From positions 13,317,931 through 13,381,930 of the forward strand of contig CM019708.1 in NCBI GenBank assembly GCA_009760885.1: a DNA stretch of 64,000 nt, given 5' to 3'. The notes beneath the pieces are model-generated. The model had not been told where the DNA came from. It did no database searches and worked only from the letters and a program-made list of their open reading frames with translations. Positions 21,931 to 33,443 of the stretch are shown here, one piece after another. Source of the stretch: Achatina immaculata. Taxonomy: Eukaryota; Mollusca; Gastropoda; Stylommatophora; Achatinidae. The translations under genes were made by a program, and so were the position numbers. The stretch's first letter is position 1, and each line of letters begins with the position of its first letter.

Positions 21931-22639
21931 TCGAGGACTAACATCATTATTCTGTTCACAGGAAGGGCGGAGGGCGCTTTGTTTTCCCAGGCTGAATGTT
22001 GAAATATTCTGTAATTAATCATTTGGGATTAAGGATGTCTGCTGCGGGATTATCTAAGTCCATCATCACGTGGGAATATAATCAGTTTTTCTCTCCTCCC
22101 CTCCCCCCCCCCCCGGGTCCATTTCGTGTGCACGTTCAGAAATAAGATACCTCTAACCACCCTCCCCCCACTTTTTTGTGTTGCTTTCTCCCGTAAGAGT
22201 TGATGGTGGTGTCAAGGAGGAGGGAAGGATTGAGGGAGTGAGTTTATAAAATCTAAACTATACAGCGTTTAGTTTACCCCCTCTAGATAAGAACTTCCTT
22301 GCTCATGAATTATACAACCATATGGTGTTATTATTAGTGAGAAAAAAAAAGGGAAATGAACGATAGGAAATTCCCGTCCACAACGGATTTTAAAGTATGG
22401 GCGTCTAGTCACGCAACTTTTCATTTTTGTTTAAAAAGGGGAAGGGAGAGATAGGAGTAGAGGTATGGTTATATGCAAATATACCTGGAAGAAGGATGTT
22501 TGAAGTTTTCTGGTAGAGGTGAGTGAGGGGAAATTGAAAGAAGGGGAAGATATGAAAGCCCTGATAAAGGTTCAAAGAACTTTCGTACCGAGTAATGAAT
22601 GACTCGCATGGAGTGTGACTTGGAGAACTTTTCTCTTTT
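21931..22639. other. No gene recognised
   Basis: C-runs lie at 22104-22114 and around 22165. No open frame or repeat is supported. Confidence 0.4.
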
Positions 22640-22990
22640 CTTGGTCGTTTGTTCAGACGTCGGCACTGATCTCTGTCGTAAATGCGGGAGTTAGTCTCAG
22701 GTTTTGAGCAGCACCGTAGAGCTTCTCCTCCTGTAAGGGGCTGGGGTCTGGCCAGGGTCTTTGCCGGAGTGGGCTGTCATTGGAGCGTGGGTTGCGTTGT
22801 ACTGTGGCTCTTGGGAGTGCTGCGTCACTTGGCGCCATAGGCCCCAGTCTTAAATGCGCATTTCTTTCAGGTTTTCTTCCGTAGTCTTTGACTGTACCCA
22901 GCCATATTGCCGGGACCTCTGCTTCGTCTGTCCCTTCCCCGCAGGCCTGACTGACCCTGCAAGGAGCAGGTACGAAGTTGGGGGTAGTGG
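22640..22990 (-). mobile_element. LINE C-terminal fragment (RNase H side), decayed
   Basis: The minus strand at about 22775-22650 reads RQRPWPDPSPLQEEKLYG, AAQNLRLTPAFTTE. This has the order WP...PL..KLYG...L..T..F that closes many RNase H-bearing LINE ORF2 proteins (compare SSVREVQKTVLF at 8960 and QLQMTIDYV at 63660). Upstream sequence to 22990 is broken by stops. The clade is not assigned. Confidence 0.5.
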
Positions 22991-23002
22991 ATCTCCAGCG
23001 TC

Positions 23003-23006
23003 CTCC

Positions 23007-23042
<36 letters not shown>

Positions 23043-23045
23043 TTG
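23003..23045. repeat. (CT)n microsatellite
   Basis: About 18 CT units lie within a C/T-rich stretch. Confidence 0.9.
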
Positions 23046-23187
23046 GCCTTAGTGGAGGTCTCAGCTGTATGCTGTCCGTCTACATTTCTGCCTACCTCTC
23101 GCTGTCTTTCCTTCAACCTTTCCTTCCAGATCTTTAGTACATTACTATGTCTTTTGATGGGGTATTCTGATTTCTTGGTCCTTATTT

Positions 23188-23435
23188 CGTCTGAGTGGCG
23201 AAGTGGTTAGTGCACTGGTCTCTCATGGCGAAGGTCGGGGGTTCGAATCCGGCCGGAGGCGCCCCAGACACCCAGCTGTAGAAATGGGTACCCGACTTCT
23301 TCTGGAGTTGGGGAAGGAAAGGCGGCCAGGCGTGATACTGACCATATCACCCTCTAGTGTGCTGACAGGTCAAGGAAAATATGGGCACTAACACCATATC
23401 CCTATGTGCCTCTAAAGCATGAAGTAGGAGGGAGT
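23188..23435 (+). mobile_element. tRNA-derived SINE, family 1, best copy
   Basis: The head carries a textbook Pol III A box (TGGCGAAGTGG within GAGTGGCGAAGTGGTTAGTG) and B box (GGTTCGAATCC) about 35 bp apart. The body has TAGAAATGGGTACCCGACTT and GGAAGGAAAGGCGGCC. The 3' tail ATGGGCACTAACACCATATC matches the tandem unit at 14497-14955. Cloverleaf pairing is not evident, so it is a SINE rather than a tRNA gene. Confidence 0.85.
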
Positions 23436-24195
23436 GACGCAACCAGGCAACAATAAAGCGACTACAAGGAACAGTCATACCAGTTTATGGGTAAAAGCGT
23501 TTATGTGAAATTGCAGTTATGAGAAATGGAGCTTTGGATTCCATTCTTGAAGCTATAGACCTGAAAATGCATGATTTCTGCGCTCATGAAATTTCATTTA
23601 ACGTCTACATTTGAATACAGACTCTCATTTTATTCCACACACGCCAGTTCAAATAGTTCTAGCATTCATGTCCCACTATAGTCTCCTGATCATGATATCT
23701 CACAAGACAGCTGTTGCGTGACCCATACAAAACATGTTTAATACTGTTCTAAACATAGGGCCACAGTTTAACGATTCCTGTTTTTTTTTTTTTGGTAATA
23801 ATTTAATAACACTTCCGACCAATGTTCTAGGAAAAAAAAGGGTTTCAGAAAGAATTAACAAAAACTTGATTTTATCATTGTTTTGTTTTCCTGTTTCACC
23901 ATCAAAGACAGCAGATCCGGGATACAGAAAATCATTTAAATGAAACCAATCATTTTCAAAAACTGTATAATCAATGAGACGGCGTGAACATTTTTCCATC
24001 ATAACCTTCTACCCCGCGGCCATTTTGTGTGCGAATTGCGCAGAATTAACGATAAGATCGTGACTTTGTTTTGAAATGTGATCTTCTATTAATAATTCTG
24101 TATGCGTATTCTTCTGTCTGTCTGCAAACACCTCTGTCTATCTGTATGTCTGTCTGTTTTCTTAGTTCAGTCATCCATGGAAATCCACCCAAGCA
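23436..24195. other. No gene recognised
   Basis: AT-rich sequence with a T-run at 23782-23793. Short open frames on both strands overlap and show no domain. Confidence 0.4.
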
Positions 24196-24214
24196 CCCCA
24201 TTTTTTTCATTTTT

Positions 24215-24320
24215 CATCCATCCATCCATCCATCCATCCATCCATCCATCCATCCATCCATCCGTCCGTCCGTCCGTCCATCCATCCGTCCGTCCATCCA
24301 TCCGTCCGTCCATCCATAGT
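24215..24320. repeat. (CATC)n/(CGTC)n tetranucleotide repeat
   Basis: ATCC and GTCC blocks alternate (CATCCATC, then CGTCCGTC). A related ATCAATCA/GTCCGTCC/ATCC block recurs at 24540-24597. Confidence 0.95.
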
Positions 24321-24656
24321 CATTTATAATGTATGTAGTTAGTTCTGTGCTGAGTGAATGTTTAAGAGCGAAACGTAAATGTTATATTTTATTTTATGTG
24401 TCTCAGCTTCAATGTTAGTTATGTTTGTTACATGAACAGCATATTTGTAGAATGTCTGGAATAGAGTGAAAGATGTATGATAAAGGGCAGAATGTAAGAC
24501 GGGCCTGCGTGCCCAATTCTTAACCCTTTTGAAATAAAGATCAATCAATCAATCAGTCCGTCCGTCCGTTCATTCGTCCATCCATCCATCCATCCTCTGT
24601 CTGTCCAAGAGAAGAGGCAGTGAGAGAAAAAAAGTGGGCGGCAGGGAAGTGTCAGA
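24321..24656. other. Spacer with second tetranucleotide block
   Basis: AT-rich sequence, then a (GTCC)n/(ATCC)n block at 24540-24597. No gene is visible. Confidence 0.4.
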
Positions 24657-24730
24657 ACAAACTAAGGGAAAAACTTTGGGCGGCCCCGGGGGGAGGGGCG
24701 GCTGCGGCGGGGGCGGGGGCGCTAGAACTG
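24657..24730 (+). other. Short GC-rich, G-quadruplex-capable stretch
   Basis: About 70 bp is strongly GC-rich in AT-rich surroundings. Four G-runs (GGGGGG-A-GGGG, then GGGGG-C-GGGGG, with a GCGGC-rich loop between) could fold as a G-quadruplex. No convincing promoter elements or exon boundary are next to it. Confidence 0.45.
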
Positions 24731-25325
24731 TGGCATGGGACGCAAAGGAGCAACATCCAGGAAAAAAAAAAAGCTTGCTGTCTACTTACGCACATGTCCA
24801 CGTCTAGACCACTCGTATAAGATCTTTATCCTGCACTCATTACTTACACCTACATTTATCAGGAGATGAGGCAGTACACTGTATAGATACATTACGACAT
24901 GCATATCAGGCTTCAGCTAATATAGAAAGAAAATTAACTTAAGACGGGCCATAAACACGCTCCCTTCCACCCCTTGTCCCTAATGTCCTGGAACTTAAGG
25001 ATTACAACAAGGACGTAGTGCAGATTCAGCGGATGACGTGGATTGAGAATCCAGGTCACGGCAATATGTATAGAGGATTTTTTTTTTTAGAGATTACAGG
25101 TAAGAATGATTGGATTTTATTACGCACATTATTTTTCCCCCCGTCAGACAGAAATACCAAAAACAGGTTGTTCCATTGGTGGCTGCACAAGAGCAGAGAG
25201 AACTTGACGAATGACTGAAAAGTCTTTTGTGGAGTTCTTGTTAGACTGTCACAGCGGAACGAAGCAGCAGGCAAAAACAACCGTTAGGAGGTCGTTATTT
25301 TCATTATGGCCTCCCCTGGTCGAGC
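24731..25325. other. No gene recognised
   Basis: Mixed-composition sequence with a T-run at 25078-25089. Small open frames overlap on both strands with no motif. Confidence 0.35.
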
Positions 25326-25390
25326 GAGTGAGTAGCGAAGTGGTTGGCTTATTAGTGCGCTTGCCTCTCATGCTGAAAGTCAGAGTGTTT
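25326..25390 (+). mobile_element. SINE head fragment
   Basis: GAGTAGCGAAGTGG, then TTAGTGCGCTTGCCTCTCAT resembles the A-box side of the SINE at 23190-23235. The B box is lost where the 32/33-bp array begins. It contains a small internal insertion (TTGGCTTA). Confidence 0.55.
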
Positions 25391-25394
25391 CTTG

Positions 25395-26330
25395 TTATAG
25401 AGCTCATAGTTTCTTGATCATTTCTGTTATTCAGCTCAAGTTTCTTCACTGTTTCCTGTTATACAGCTCAAGTTTCTTCATTGTTTCCTGTTGTACAGCT
25501 CAAGTTTCATCACTGTTTTCTGTTATACAACTTCAATTTTCTTCACTGTTTCCTGTTATACAGCTCCAAGTTTCTTCACTGTTTCATGTTATACAGCTCC
25601 AAGTTTCTTCATTGTTTCCTGTTATACAGCTCAAGTTTCTTCACTGTTTCATGTTATACAGCTCCAAGTTTCTTCACTGTTTCATGTTATACAGCTCAAG
25701 TTTCTTCATTGTTTCCTGTTATACAGCTCCAAGTTTCTTCATTGTTTCCTGTTATACAGCTCCAAGTTTCTTCACTGTTTTCTGTTATTCAGCTCAAGTT
25801 TCTTCATTGTTTCCTGTTATACAGCTCCAAGTTTCTTCACTGTTTTCTGTTATTCAGCTCCAAGTTTCTTCATTGTTTCCTGTTATACAGCTCCAAGTTT
25901 CTTCATTGTTTCCTGTTATACAGCTCCAAGTTTCTTCATTGTTTCCTGTTATACAGCTCCAAGTTTCTTCACTGTTTTCTGTTATTCAGCTCAAGTTTCT
26001 TCATTGTTTCCTGTTATACAGCTCAAGTTTCTTCACTGTTTCCTGTTATACAGCTCCAAGTTTCTTCATTGTTTCCTGTTATACAGCTCCAAGTTTCTTC
26101 ACTATTCCTGTTATTCAACTCAAGTTTCTTCACTGTTTCCTGTTATTCAGCTCAAGTTTCTTCAATGTTTCCCGTTATACAGCTCCAAGTTTCTTCATTG
26201 TTTCCTGTTATGCAGCTCCAAGTTTCTTCATTGTTTCCTGTTATACAACTCCAAGTTTCTTCATTATGTCCTGTTATACAGCTCCAAGTTTCTTCATTGT
26301 TTCCTGTTATACAGCTCACAATTCGTTAAT
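25395..26330. repeat. 32/33-bp minisatellite, about 28 units
   Basis: The unit is TTTCTTCATTGTTTCCTGTT + ATACAGCTCCAAG. One-base variants (CTCAAG versus CTCCAAG) give 32- or 33-bp units. The three plus frames stay open for about 300 codons and swap peptide phase at each 32-bp unit, which argues against coding. Confidence 0.9.
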
Positions 26331-26450
26331 TTGTCCTATTATGCAGCTCACAATTCTTTAATTTGTCGTATTATAGAGCTCACAATTCGTTAATTTGTCC
26401 TATTATAGAGCTCACAATTCGTTAATTTTTCCTATTATGCATCTAATGAT
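26310..26450. repeat. About 32-bp repeat, 4 units (CTCACAATTCGTTAATTTGT)
   Basis: CTCACAATTCGTTAATTTGT + CCTATTATAGAG occurs four times. It shares the TTAT..AGCTC part with the preceding array, so it may be a diverged extension of that array. Confidence 0.8.
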
Positions 26451-26744
26451 AATCCCTGATTTTAGGGGAGGGGCATGTTTCATCATCGCTATTGTGATGT
26501 AGTATAAGGGAAGAAGATCATATAGGAAAACAATAGCAGTAAACTTAAATGATAGCTTTAGAGGTGGTTTGAGGTGGGGGGGGGGGTATGACGTTGTCAG
26601 ATATAGAGGTCACTGATCCACAACCTCAACCCACCAAGACCGTCGCACTTCTCCCTTAGTACCCTTAATAGGGGACCAAGCCTGGCTAACGGGACAGGGG
26701 CAGCTACGGTCCCCTAGGGGGAGTTCATTAGAATATCATGAAAC
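26451..26744. other. Spacer with G-run and a short dispersed sequence
   Basis: A G-run lies at 26574-26586. CCAAGCCTGGCTAACGGGAC at about 26680-26700 is the reverse complement of a very similar sequence at 63916-63940, so it belongs to some dispersed repeat. Confidence 0.45.
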
Positions 26745-27050
26745 AATAAAGAAGTGTAATTACTGTGAACTTAATACTGAAGAAGGCTGGCTAGTAAAGA
26801 GGATTAAACAGAGAAAACATAAATATTTTGGACACGTTAAACTTCATGAGAATTTAGAGAAGACCGTCTTGAGAGGGTACATAATGGGAAAAAGAAAGAG
26901 AGGAAGACCAAGGCGAAGATGGCTGTAAGACATCGTTGATAATCTGCAAAATGGATGCATCAGCAGCGGAGAATCTTGCTTACAAACCGAGAGGCTTACA
27001 GGAGAGCTGTTAGGGAGGCAAAGTTCCGCAAGGGACAAGCAAATGACTGA
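26745..27050 (+). mobile_element. LINE reverse-transcriptase C-terminal fragment
   Basis: The plus strand reads KKAG-LVKRIKQRKHKYFGHV, then LEKTVLRGYIMGKRKRGRP, RRRWL, and DGCISSGESCLQTERLTGE after frameshift. It closely parallels the minus-strand copies at 49065-48625 and 60660-60480. It carries a stop in RRWL*DIVDNLQ and a frameshift. Confidence 0.8.
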
Positions 27051-28559
27051 CTGACTGAATTACCGTGAAGTCTACATAAAAACACATGAGAAAAAAGTCA
27101 TAAATACATATAATCCACCAGTAACATCAATAATATGAAATATAATAATAACAACAGATGAGAAATGTAATACTTGCTACAGAGGTAAATACAAGTATAG
27201 AGTAATGTTTTTAAAAACATCCATTCATCTCATCCGGCACGGCACGACGTGAATGAACGAATGAATGAATGAATGAATGAATGAATTCACATGCGCCGCA
27301 TTGAGACTGAACTTTTAAACATGTCACCGTTATTGTTATTGTTGTTGTGGTTGTTGTTATTGTTTCATGCCATGTTTGTCTCGAAAAAAGTATCCTTTCT
27401 GGTGCACAATTATTTTTGTGGTTTTGATTGTCAAGTTTTACAAGAGCACTTTACAATTTTTTTTTTTATGAGCGTGCACTTGGTGAATATCCTGCTACAG
27501 TGGTACATCAGAAATGACAGCGGCCAAATCACGAAGCTTCTCTTCTTAAATGACGACGAAGTAGCATTGCTTTCTAAATAAGGGTAAACTAACATGGCTG
27601 TTTAATTAAATAACGGCTAAATAACGTCGTTCCAAAATAAAATATTGCAATAAAATTGTAAGAAGAATTAACGTCTGTTAAGAGAACAGATATCCCCATC
27701 CCTTCCCCTACTACTTCCCTGCCCCAGAGGGGGGGGGGGGGGGGGAAAGAAATGTCCTTTAACGACCGGACTAGTTCTGTTGAAACGAACTTCTTTAACC
27801 TTGTAAAGTTCGGCGCAACACGTCTTCGATTATTTTCCTGTTGTACTTTTTTACATATAACAGTGTTTTTTTTTCTTTCCTTGCACTTTTCATTTGTTTT
27901 GGTTACATTTATACTGTGCTTGTTAACTTGTATTATCCTTGTTAACTTTGCTTTTATTTGTTCAAGACTGTTTTTGGGGTATGTGAGAGTGCTTGTCGCT
28001 TGCCTTTTTGACTCTCAGTTTCTCTGATGATCTGAGGAGCTGTGTTGTTGTTGTTGTTGTTGTTGTTTCGCTCCCCACAGCAGAGTTTCCTGCCTGTAAC
28101 TTTCCGCCTTCTCGTGAATCACCAACCGTTTTGATTGTATTTGTTGCTATTCTTTTATTTACTGTGCGATGTTTTTCAAACTTTTCTTATAACGTCTTCA
28201 GTTTAAAAGTTAATTTAAAATTATGCAACATTTAAGATCTTGCAATATTTAAAAGTATGCAATATTTAAAATCACATTACTCCTGTTTATAACCAAGCTT
28301 CAAAATCAGCTTGTGGAACAAACTCACAAATCCAGTTCTCTTTTTAAAGTACTTGAGACTCCACAATGCACACCGATTCAAACTCCACGCTTTAGAATGT
28401 AATTTAGTTCTCATTCTCAAATCTTACTTTAACCACCGCTCTTTCTCTCTCTAAATTATCATTATCTAATATTGTTTTAAAGCTTACTCGAAACACGTTT
28501 CACAACCCACTCCTACAAGTTATTTCAAGCTCCATTTCAAGCGTCATTTCAAGCTCTAT
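27051..28559. other. No gene recognised; microsatellites
   Basis: (GAAT)n lies at 27255-27285, TTG repeats at 27325-27360 and 28043-28070, and a 17-base G-run at 27729-27745. T-rich open frames (27291-27581, 27752-28027) give hydrophobic low-complexity peptides and are not called. Confidence 0.5.
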
Positions 28560-28960
28560 TTCAAGCCTATTTCAAACTCCACTCCCACAGATTTTTTTAA
28601 AAAATCCACTCCCACCACTTATTTCAAACTCCACTCCCACCACTTATTTCAAATTCCACTCCCACCACTTATTTAAAACTCCACTCCCACCGCTTATTTC
28701 AAACTCCACTCCGACCACTTATTTCAAACTCCACTCCCAAAACTTATTTCAAACTCCACTCCCAAATCTTATTTCACACTCCACTCCCAAATCTTATTTC
28801 AAACTCCACTCCCAAATCTTATTTCACACTCCACTCCCAAATCTTATTTCAAACTCCACTCCCACCACTTATTTCAAACTCCACTCCCAAAACTTATTTC
28901 AAACTCCACTCCCAAATCTTATTTCAGACCCCACTCTTATCACCTATTTGAAACTTAACT
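28560..28960. repeat. 25-bp minisatellite, about 16 units
   Basis: The unit core TTATTTCAAACTCCACTCCC is followed by ACCAC, AAATC or AAAAC. Variant units are interspersed. Confidence 0.9.
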
Positions 28961-30120
28961 CTCGCAACATCTCCCAAACACCATCAAATAAATCATCAAT
29001 TCTAAATTTACATCAAAACCCAAAATAAATGTTAAAGAATCATCTTATTCATTACACTTACTCAAAGCCGCGCCTATCATACTTATTTGAAATCCTAATT
29101 TATGTCTCCTTGCACTGTTCTAACCTGATTGACTGAAACCAGGACATTATCTGAAGAAGAAGAAGAAGAAGAAGAAGTGTAAAACGAACACTGAATTATT
29201 CATAAAATGAAGGTTACGGACGAACAAGGAAACAGTTGAAACTTGTAGGACATCTTGCTCAAGAATTTCCGACTTTTCCCTGTCGACCAGCAGTGTAGCT
29301 GTATGAATAAACATTACCTCCCCCCACCCCCCTCAATTTCTTATAAGATTATTTTAAAATAGAAAGATATATCGGAAGAAGAGGAAGAAGAAAACCTGAC
29401 TGTTAGCAGTTAAGATGACAGGTAAGGTCAGCCAGGACTCGCTTGGCAGGAAACTTTCTGTCATGTAAAGCCAAGCAAGCCAAGACAACTCGTACAGATG
29501 TTTTGTGGCTTATCTCTCCTCACTCTTGCCTTTTATGGAAACCCTGGAGTCATTTGACTAGATTTTTTTTCTCTTCTTTTAAAGTTAAATGAATCTTTTT
29601 CTTGAAAGTTTAGAAATCCAAAATTATTTAGAGCTTCACTTGCCTGTTATGGTTCGTTCCCATGCTGTTTTCGTTTTACACCTTATATTTGGAATGCTTA
29701 AAATTTATACAAAAATGTATTACATTGCTCTACAGAAAGGAGTGTACAAGAATTATTAGAGACTGTTGTATACGAAAAAGAGAAGAAGAGGCTCATCCTA
29801 CATAAAGAAGAAGCAGCAGCAGCAGAAGAAGAAGAAGACGACGACGACGATGATGACGATGATGATGACGATGATGATGATGATGATGAAACCATATGTA
29901 AAGTAAAGCAAAGCCACTGGCATGTTTTGAAGTTGTACTGAGACCTAATACAGCTAGTGATGATGATGATGATTTTGACAGTATGGCGAAGGCTTTTTGG
30001 AAACATATCGGGGACAGTTTATCGCGAGTTTGTGACTTCAGAAAGATTAAGAAGCCCTGCTGTGTTTACAAGGGACCTTGCTAAATAAATCCACGAAACA
30101 CGGCATAAAAAAAGACCCTA
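28961..30120. other. No gene recognised; GAA and GAT tracts
   Basis: (GAA)n lies at 29153-29177 and 29371-29392. Mixed (GCA)/(GAA)/(GAC)/(GAT) repeats lie at 29810-29890. The stretch otherwise appears unique and AT-rich. Confidence 0.4.
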
Positions 30121-30129
30121 TATTAAAAA

Positions 30130-30205
30130 TATCCAATAAACTGAACATAAACTGAACATAAACTGAACATAAACTGAATATAAACTGAACATAAACTGAA
30201 CACAC
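30130..30205. repeat. 11-bp repeat (AAACTGAACAT), about 7 units
   Basis: AAACTGAACAT repeats in direct succession with one AATAT variant. Confidence 0.9.
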
Positions 30206-30369
30206 GAGCTTTAAAATTGTACTTGACTTTATAATGAACCACTACATAAAATGTACCACAACAATAACCACTTGGAAATATGTTGTAGATTTGGGTTTTG
30301 AAATTGTCAAGAAGAACGTTCAAACCAGGTGGAACACGGTTATCAAGGTTAACAGGCCACATTTATTTA

Positions 30370-30925
30370 GTCTCTGTTCCAGGGAGGTCACATGACAGAG
30401 TATGCCAGACAAAGGCAGCATTTCAGAATATGAAATCTATTTTGTGCAGTCCAATTTTGTCAACAGATACTTGGAAAAGAGTCTTGAAATGCTACATCGA
30501 GCCAGTACTACTTTATGGAAGCAAATCATGGTCACCAAGGAAAACAACAAGAGCATCAGTGGCAACTTGTGGTTCCTACGACGAATGTTAAGAAAACCAT
30601 GGGCAGCCAAAGCAACAAATCCAGAATGCCTTAAGGAAAGCTAATGAGAAAAGGACATTAATAAACACACTACGGAGGAGACAGTCAATATTTACTGGCC
30701 ATATAACGAGAAGAAGAATGACTGAAAATATCGTGACAACAGGGGAAATTAGAGGCTGGAAAGGTAGACCAGGAGAGAAAATCTTAGATGGCTTGACAAA
30801 ATGGCATTGGAGAAACACAGCAAGAATGATGAATAACTTGAAAGATCGGAAATTGTGGAGAGAGACATGGCCGACAACGCCTCCAGGCATGGCACATGAT
30901 GATGATGATGTAGTCTAAGATCTCT
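30370..30925 (+). mobile_element. LINE 3' region with (GAT)n tail
   Basis: The plus strand reads CQTKAAFQNMKSILC, TWKRVLKCYIEPVLLYGSK and, from 30718, TENIVTTGEIRGWKGRPGEK, ILDGLTKW, LKDRKLWRETW. It ends ATGGCACATGATGATGATGA. It is the same family as 36259-35690 (minus) and 41657-42060 (plus). Frameshifts near 30520 and 30640 inactivate it. Confidence 0.85.
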
Positions 30926-31305
30926 AAGGCCTATGTGAAGAAATAGGCTATCAAGGCCCGTATGCCTGACAGGGCAACTAACAACTTATTTGTAATAAGA
31001 ACGTAAACAGACTCGGTTCTGTGCACCAGATTTTGCCCGGCCGCCGTTGAAAGAGCCGACGACTATTACCATGTTTCCCGTTCCGACAGGATCGCTTTTA
31101 CTCGGTCGCCGGTACCAGAGCCGGAGATTTGTGCTAGGTACTAGGATCGGAGAGCGACCATTAAAAAAAAATCAGTGCAGCTTAGGACAGAAAGTTTTTC
31201 TTTGGGGTTATGTCAAAGAAGGACAATGAGCCAATCTACGGACTACTTTTTCTGCTGGGACGTGGATTTGTAATCCTTCCTGGCAAGTAAAAAAAAAAAA
31301 GCAGG
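30926..31305. other. No gene recognised
   Basis: Mixed-composition sequence with an A-run at 31163 and another at 31289. A 60-codon plus frame at 31047 has no motif. Confidence 0.35.
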
Positions 31306-31309
31306 GGAA

Positions 31310-32030
31310 AAATACAGAGACTTCATGAGAGGGATTTCAGGGGGGAAAGTACAGAGACTTCATGAGAGGGATTTCAGGGGGGGGGGGGAGGGGGAAATAC
31401 AGAGACTTCATGAGAGGGATTTCAGGGGGGGGGGAGGGAAAAATACAGAGACTTCATGAGAGGGATTTCAGGGGGGAAAGTACAGAGACTTCATGAGAGG
31501 GATTTCAGGGGGAAAATACGAAGACTTCATGAGAGGGCTTTCAGGGGGGAAAGTACAGAGACTTCATGAGAGGGATTTCAGGGGGGGGGGGGAGGGGGAA
31601 ATACAGAGACTTCATGAGAGGGATTTCAGGGGGAAAATACGAAGACTTCATGAGAGGGCTTTCAGGGGGGAAAGTACAGAGACTTCATGAGAGGGATTTC
31701 AGGGGGGAAAGTACAGAGACTTCATGAGAGGGCTTTCAGGGGGGAAAGTACAGAGACTTCATGAGAGGGATTTCAGGGGGGAAAGTACAGAGACTTCATG
31801 AGAGGGCTTTCAGGGGGGAAAGTACAGAGACTTCATGAGAGGGATTTCGGGGGGGGGGGGAGGGGGAAATACAGAGACTTCATGAGAAGGCTTTCGGGGG
31901 GGGGGGGGGGAATACGGAGACTTCATGAGAGGGCTTTCAGGGTGATAAATACAGAGACTTCATGAGCGGGATTTTAGGGGGGAAATTACAGAGAGACTTC
32001 ATGAGGGGGATTTCGGAAAGGGGGAGGGGA
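31310..32030 (+). repeat. 37-bp G-rich minisatellite, 18 units with variable G-runs
   Basis: The unit is TACAGAGACTTCATGAGAGG + GATTTCA + a G-run of 5 to about 13 bases, sometimes split by a single A. Eighteen copies of CTTCATGAG are present. Run length changes from unit to unit while the rest is conserved. Confidence 0.9.
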
Positions 32031-32471
32031 GGATTTCATACTACATTTATCGAAGAACTTTGGTCTTCACCAAAAAAGAAATGATCTACTCTCTGGACCT
32101 CAATCTACTCAACTCTGCATACTTCTATTCTCTGTGTACAAAACGAGTTGGCCAATACTTTCAAACAACCATAGAGGATCAAGTTAGCAGGAAGTTCAGG
32201 CGGGGATTGGTTCTAGTGGAGTTATTCAGTTTCATAGTTTTATAAGTGTACAGCTTCCTTGCATTATAGTCGAAATATATTTAGAATTTCATGTATACTT
32301 GACTGTCCTTGATTTGTCGGGACATTAGCAGTCTTCTGTGAGAAAAGAACTGAAGCAGCTAAACTGATCAAGTGCGTGCTTAAGGAATGGTTTCATAGCA
32401 CGTGGTCAGACATTGGTTGGTAAGGCATTCCTGTTGGGGAAAAAACACTTTTCTTTCTTTCTTTCCTTCCT

Positions 32472-32503
<32 letters not shown>

Positions 32504-33157
32504 TCAAACTGGTGTTCTCTACAGTCGTTGCCGTGATGTCTTGAAGCACACGACATCGTGACGGATGAGGAGTGTTTAACAGCAGCTTTTTCTGAAGACT
32601 GTGGGTGGATTCAAGAAGTAAGTTTCTCGGCTGACGATCAGGCCATCATGGAGGATACGTGAGTTCCTACCTCGCTAGCCAAACGGAAGGTAGACATCAG
32701 CCTACTGTTAAGAGCACCAACAGAGGGACAGAACGGGGTCTTTGCTGGCTCTGCTACCTTCATGCCGACACCCACTCCGTGATTCTAGCATCTTTGTTTC
32801 AGCGCCGTGTGTTCCAGACCACACAGCATGACCCAGTGAGCTAAACCATTATAACAGCCCATACTGGCTGCTTCTAATTTATAACAACCCCTTTAAAAAA
32901 ATAATATAGGGTCGGTTCTTGCCTCATTTTGTCCTTGTCGGTTCACCTTGCTGTCTCCAATAAATCTTTCCGTCTTATCTTGGCGTGACATCTTAATCTG
33001 GGGCGACCAACCCCTGGGACAAGCGTTTGCAGTGAATAAGGAGGGTACTTCGGTGGAAGTGAGGGGTGGGGGGGTATTAGCGATCTTGATGAGGTTGGGG
33101 GGATGAGGAGAGTGTACTTTAAAATAAAAAGTGAAAATGAACTGATTATACTGCTTG

Positions 33158-33192
<35 letters not shown>

Positions 33193-33398
33193 CCGCAATC
33201 ATGAAACCCCGGTCATAGATCTCATACCCACCATTATCAACATCAGCTCCTCTACTACTACTACCAACATCATCTTCCTTGGAGACATCAACACAGACAC
33301 ACACACACCACTCAAACGAACAAAAGTCAGCTTCAACAACTACAATCTACCAACAACAACAACAACAGCAACATTAGCTCTAAACGAAATCTACTTAC
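32031..33398. other. Probable intron; microsatellites only
   Basis: (CTTT)n lies at 32450-32505, a G-run at 33068 and (CAT)n at 33161-33192. Plus frames at 32060, 32659 and 33155 show no domain; the last is His/Thr repeat translation. If the signal-peptide exon at 33443 is real this is its first intron on the minus strand. Confidence 0.4.
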
Positions 33399-33443
33399 CT
33401 GTATGACTAGAATACTGAGAACAACTCCTATGAGAAGGCGCAT
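33399..33443 (-). CDS. First coding exon: signal peptide (possibly of the TNF-receptor gene)
   Basis: The minus-strand ATG at 33443, with A at -3, opens MRLLIGVVLSILVIQ, a short hydrophobic signal-peptide core. A perfect donor CAG|GTAAGT follows at 33398, phase 0. The leader between the TATA box (about 33905) and this ATG is about 430 nt and contains no ATG, which is unlikely by chance and supports a real 5' UTR. The next recognised minus-strand exon, 7129-7000, starts in phase 0 and encodes a TNF-receptor cysteine-rich domain, so the two could join. The intron would be about 26 kb. A direct join would lack the usual first cysteine, so another exon may lie between. Alternatively this exon belongs to a different secreted protein. 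Confidence 0.6.

Noticed and set aside
23188..23260. tRNA gene
   Set aside because: A and B boxes are present, but I see no acceptor-stem or anticodon-stem pairing and a conserved non-tRNA body follows. It is a SINE head.
25414..26393. Three overlapping plus frames of about 300 codons (FLHCFLLYSS repeats)
   Set aside because: These come from a 32/33-bp array, and the peptide phase jumps at each 32-bp unit. There is no initiation or domain evidence.
27752..28027. Membrane-protein-like open frame with many Phe/Leu/Val
   Set aside because: T-rich DNA gives hydrophobic translation in any frame. There are no splice boundaries or family motif.
32524..32616. Possible internal plus-strand exon between a (CTTT)n-CTCTACAG acceptor and GAA|GTAAGT donor
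   Set aside because: The splice sites look excellent, but all three frames contain a stop between them, so it cannot be a simple coding exon. A non-coding exon cannot be excluded.
33155..33406. His/Thr-rich plus frame
   Set aside because: It starts in a (CAT)n microsatellite, is low complexity, and overlaps the minus-strand signal-peptide exon.
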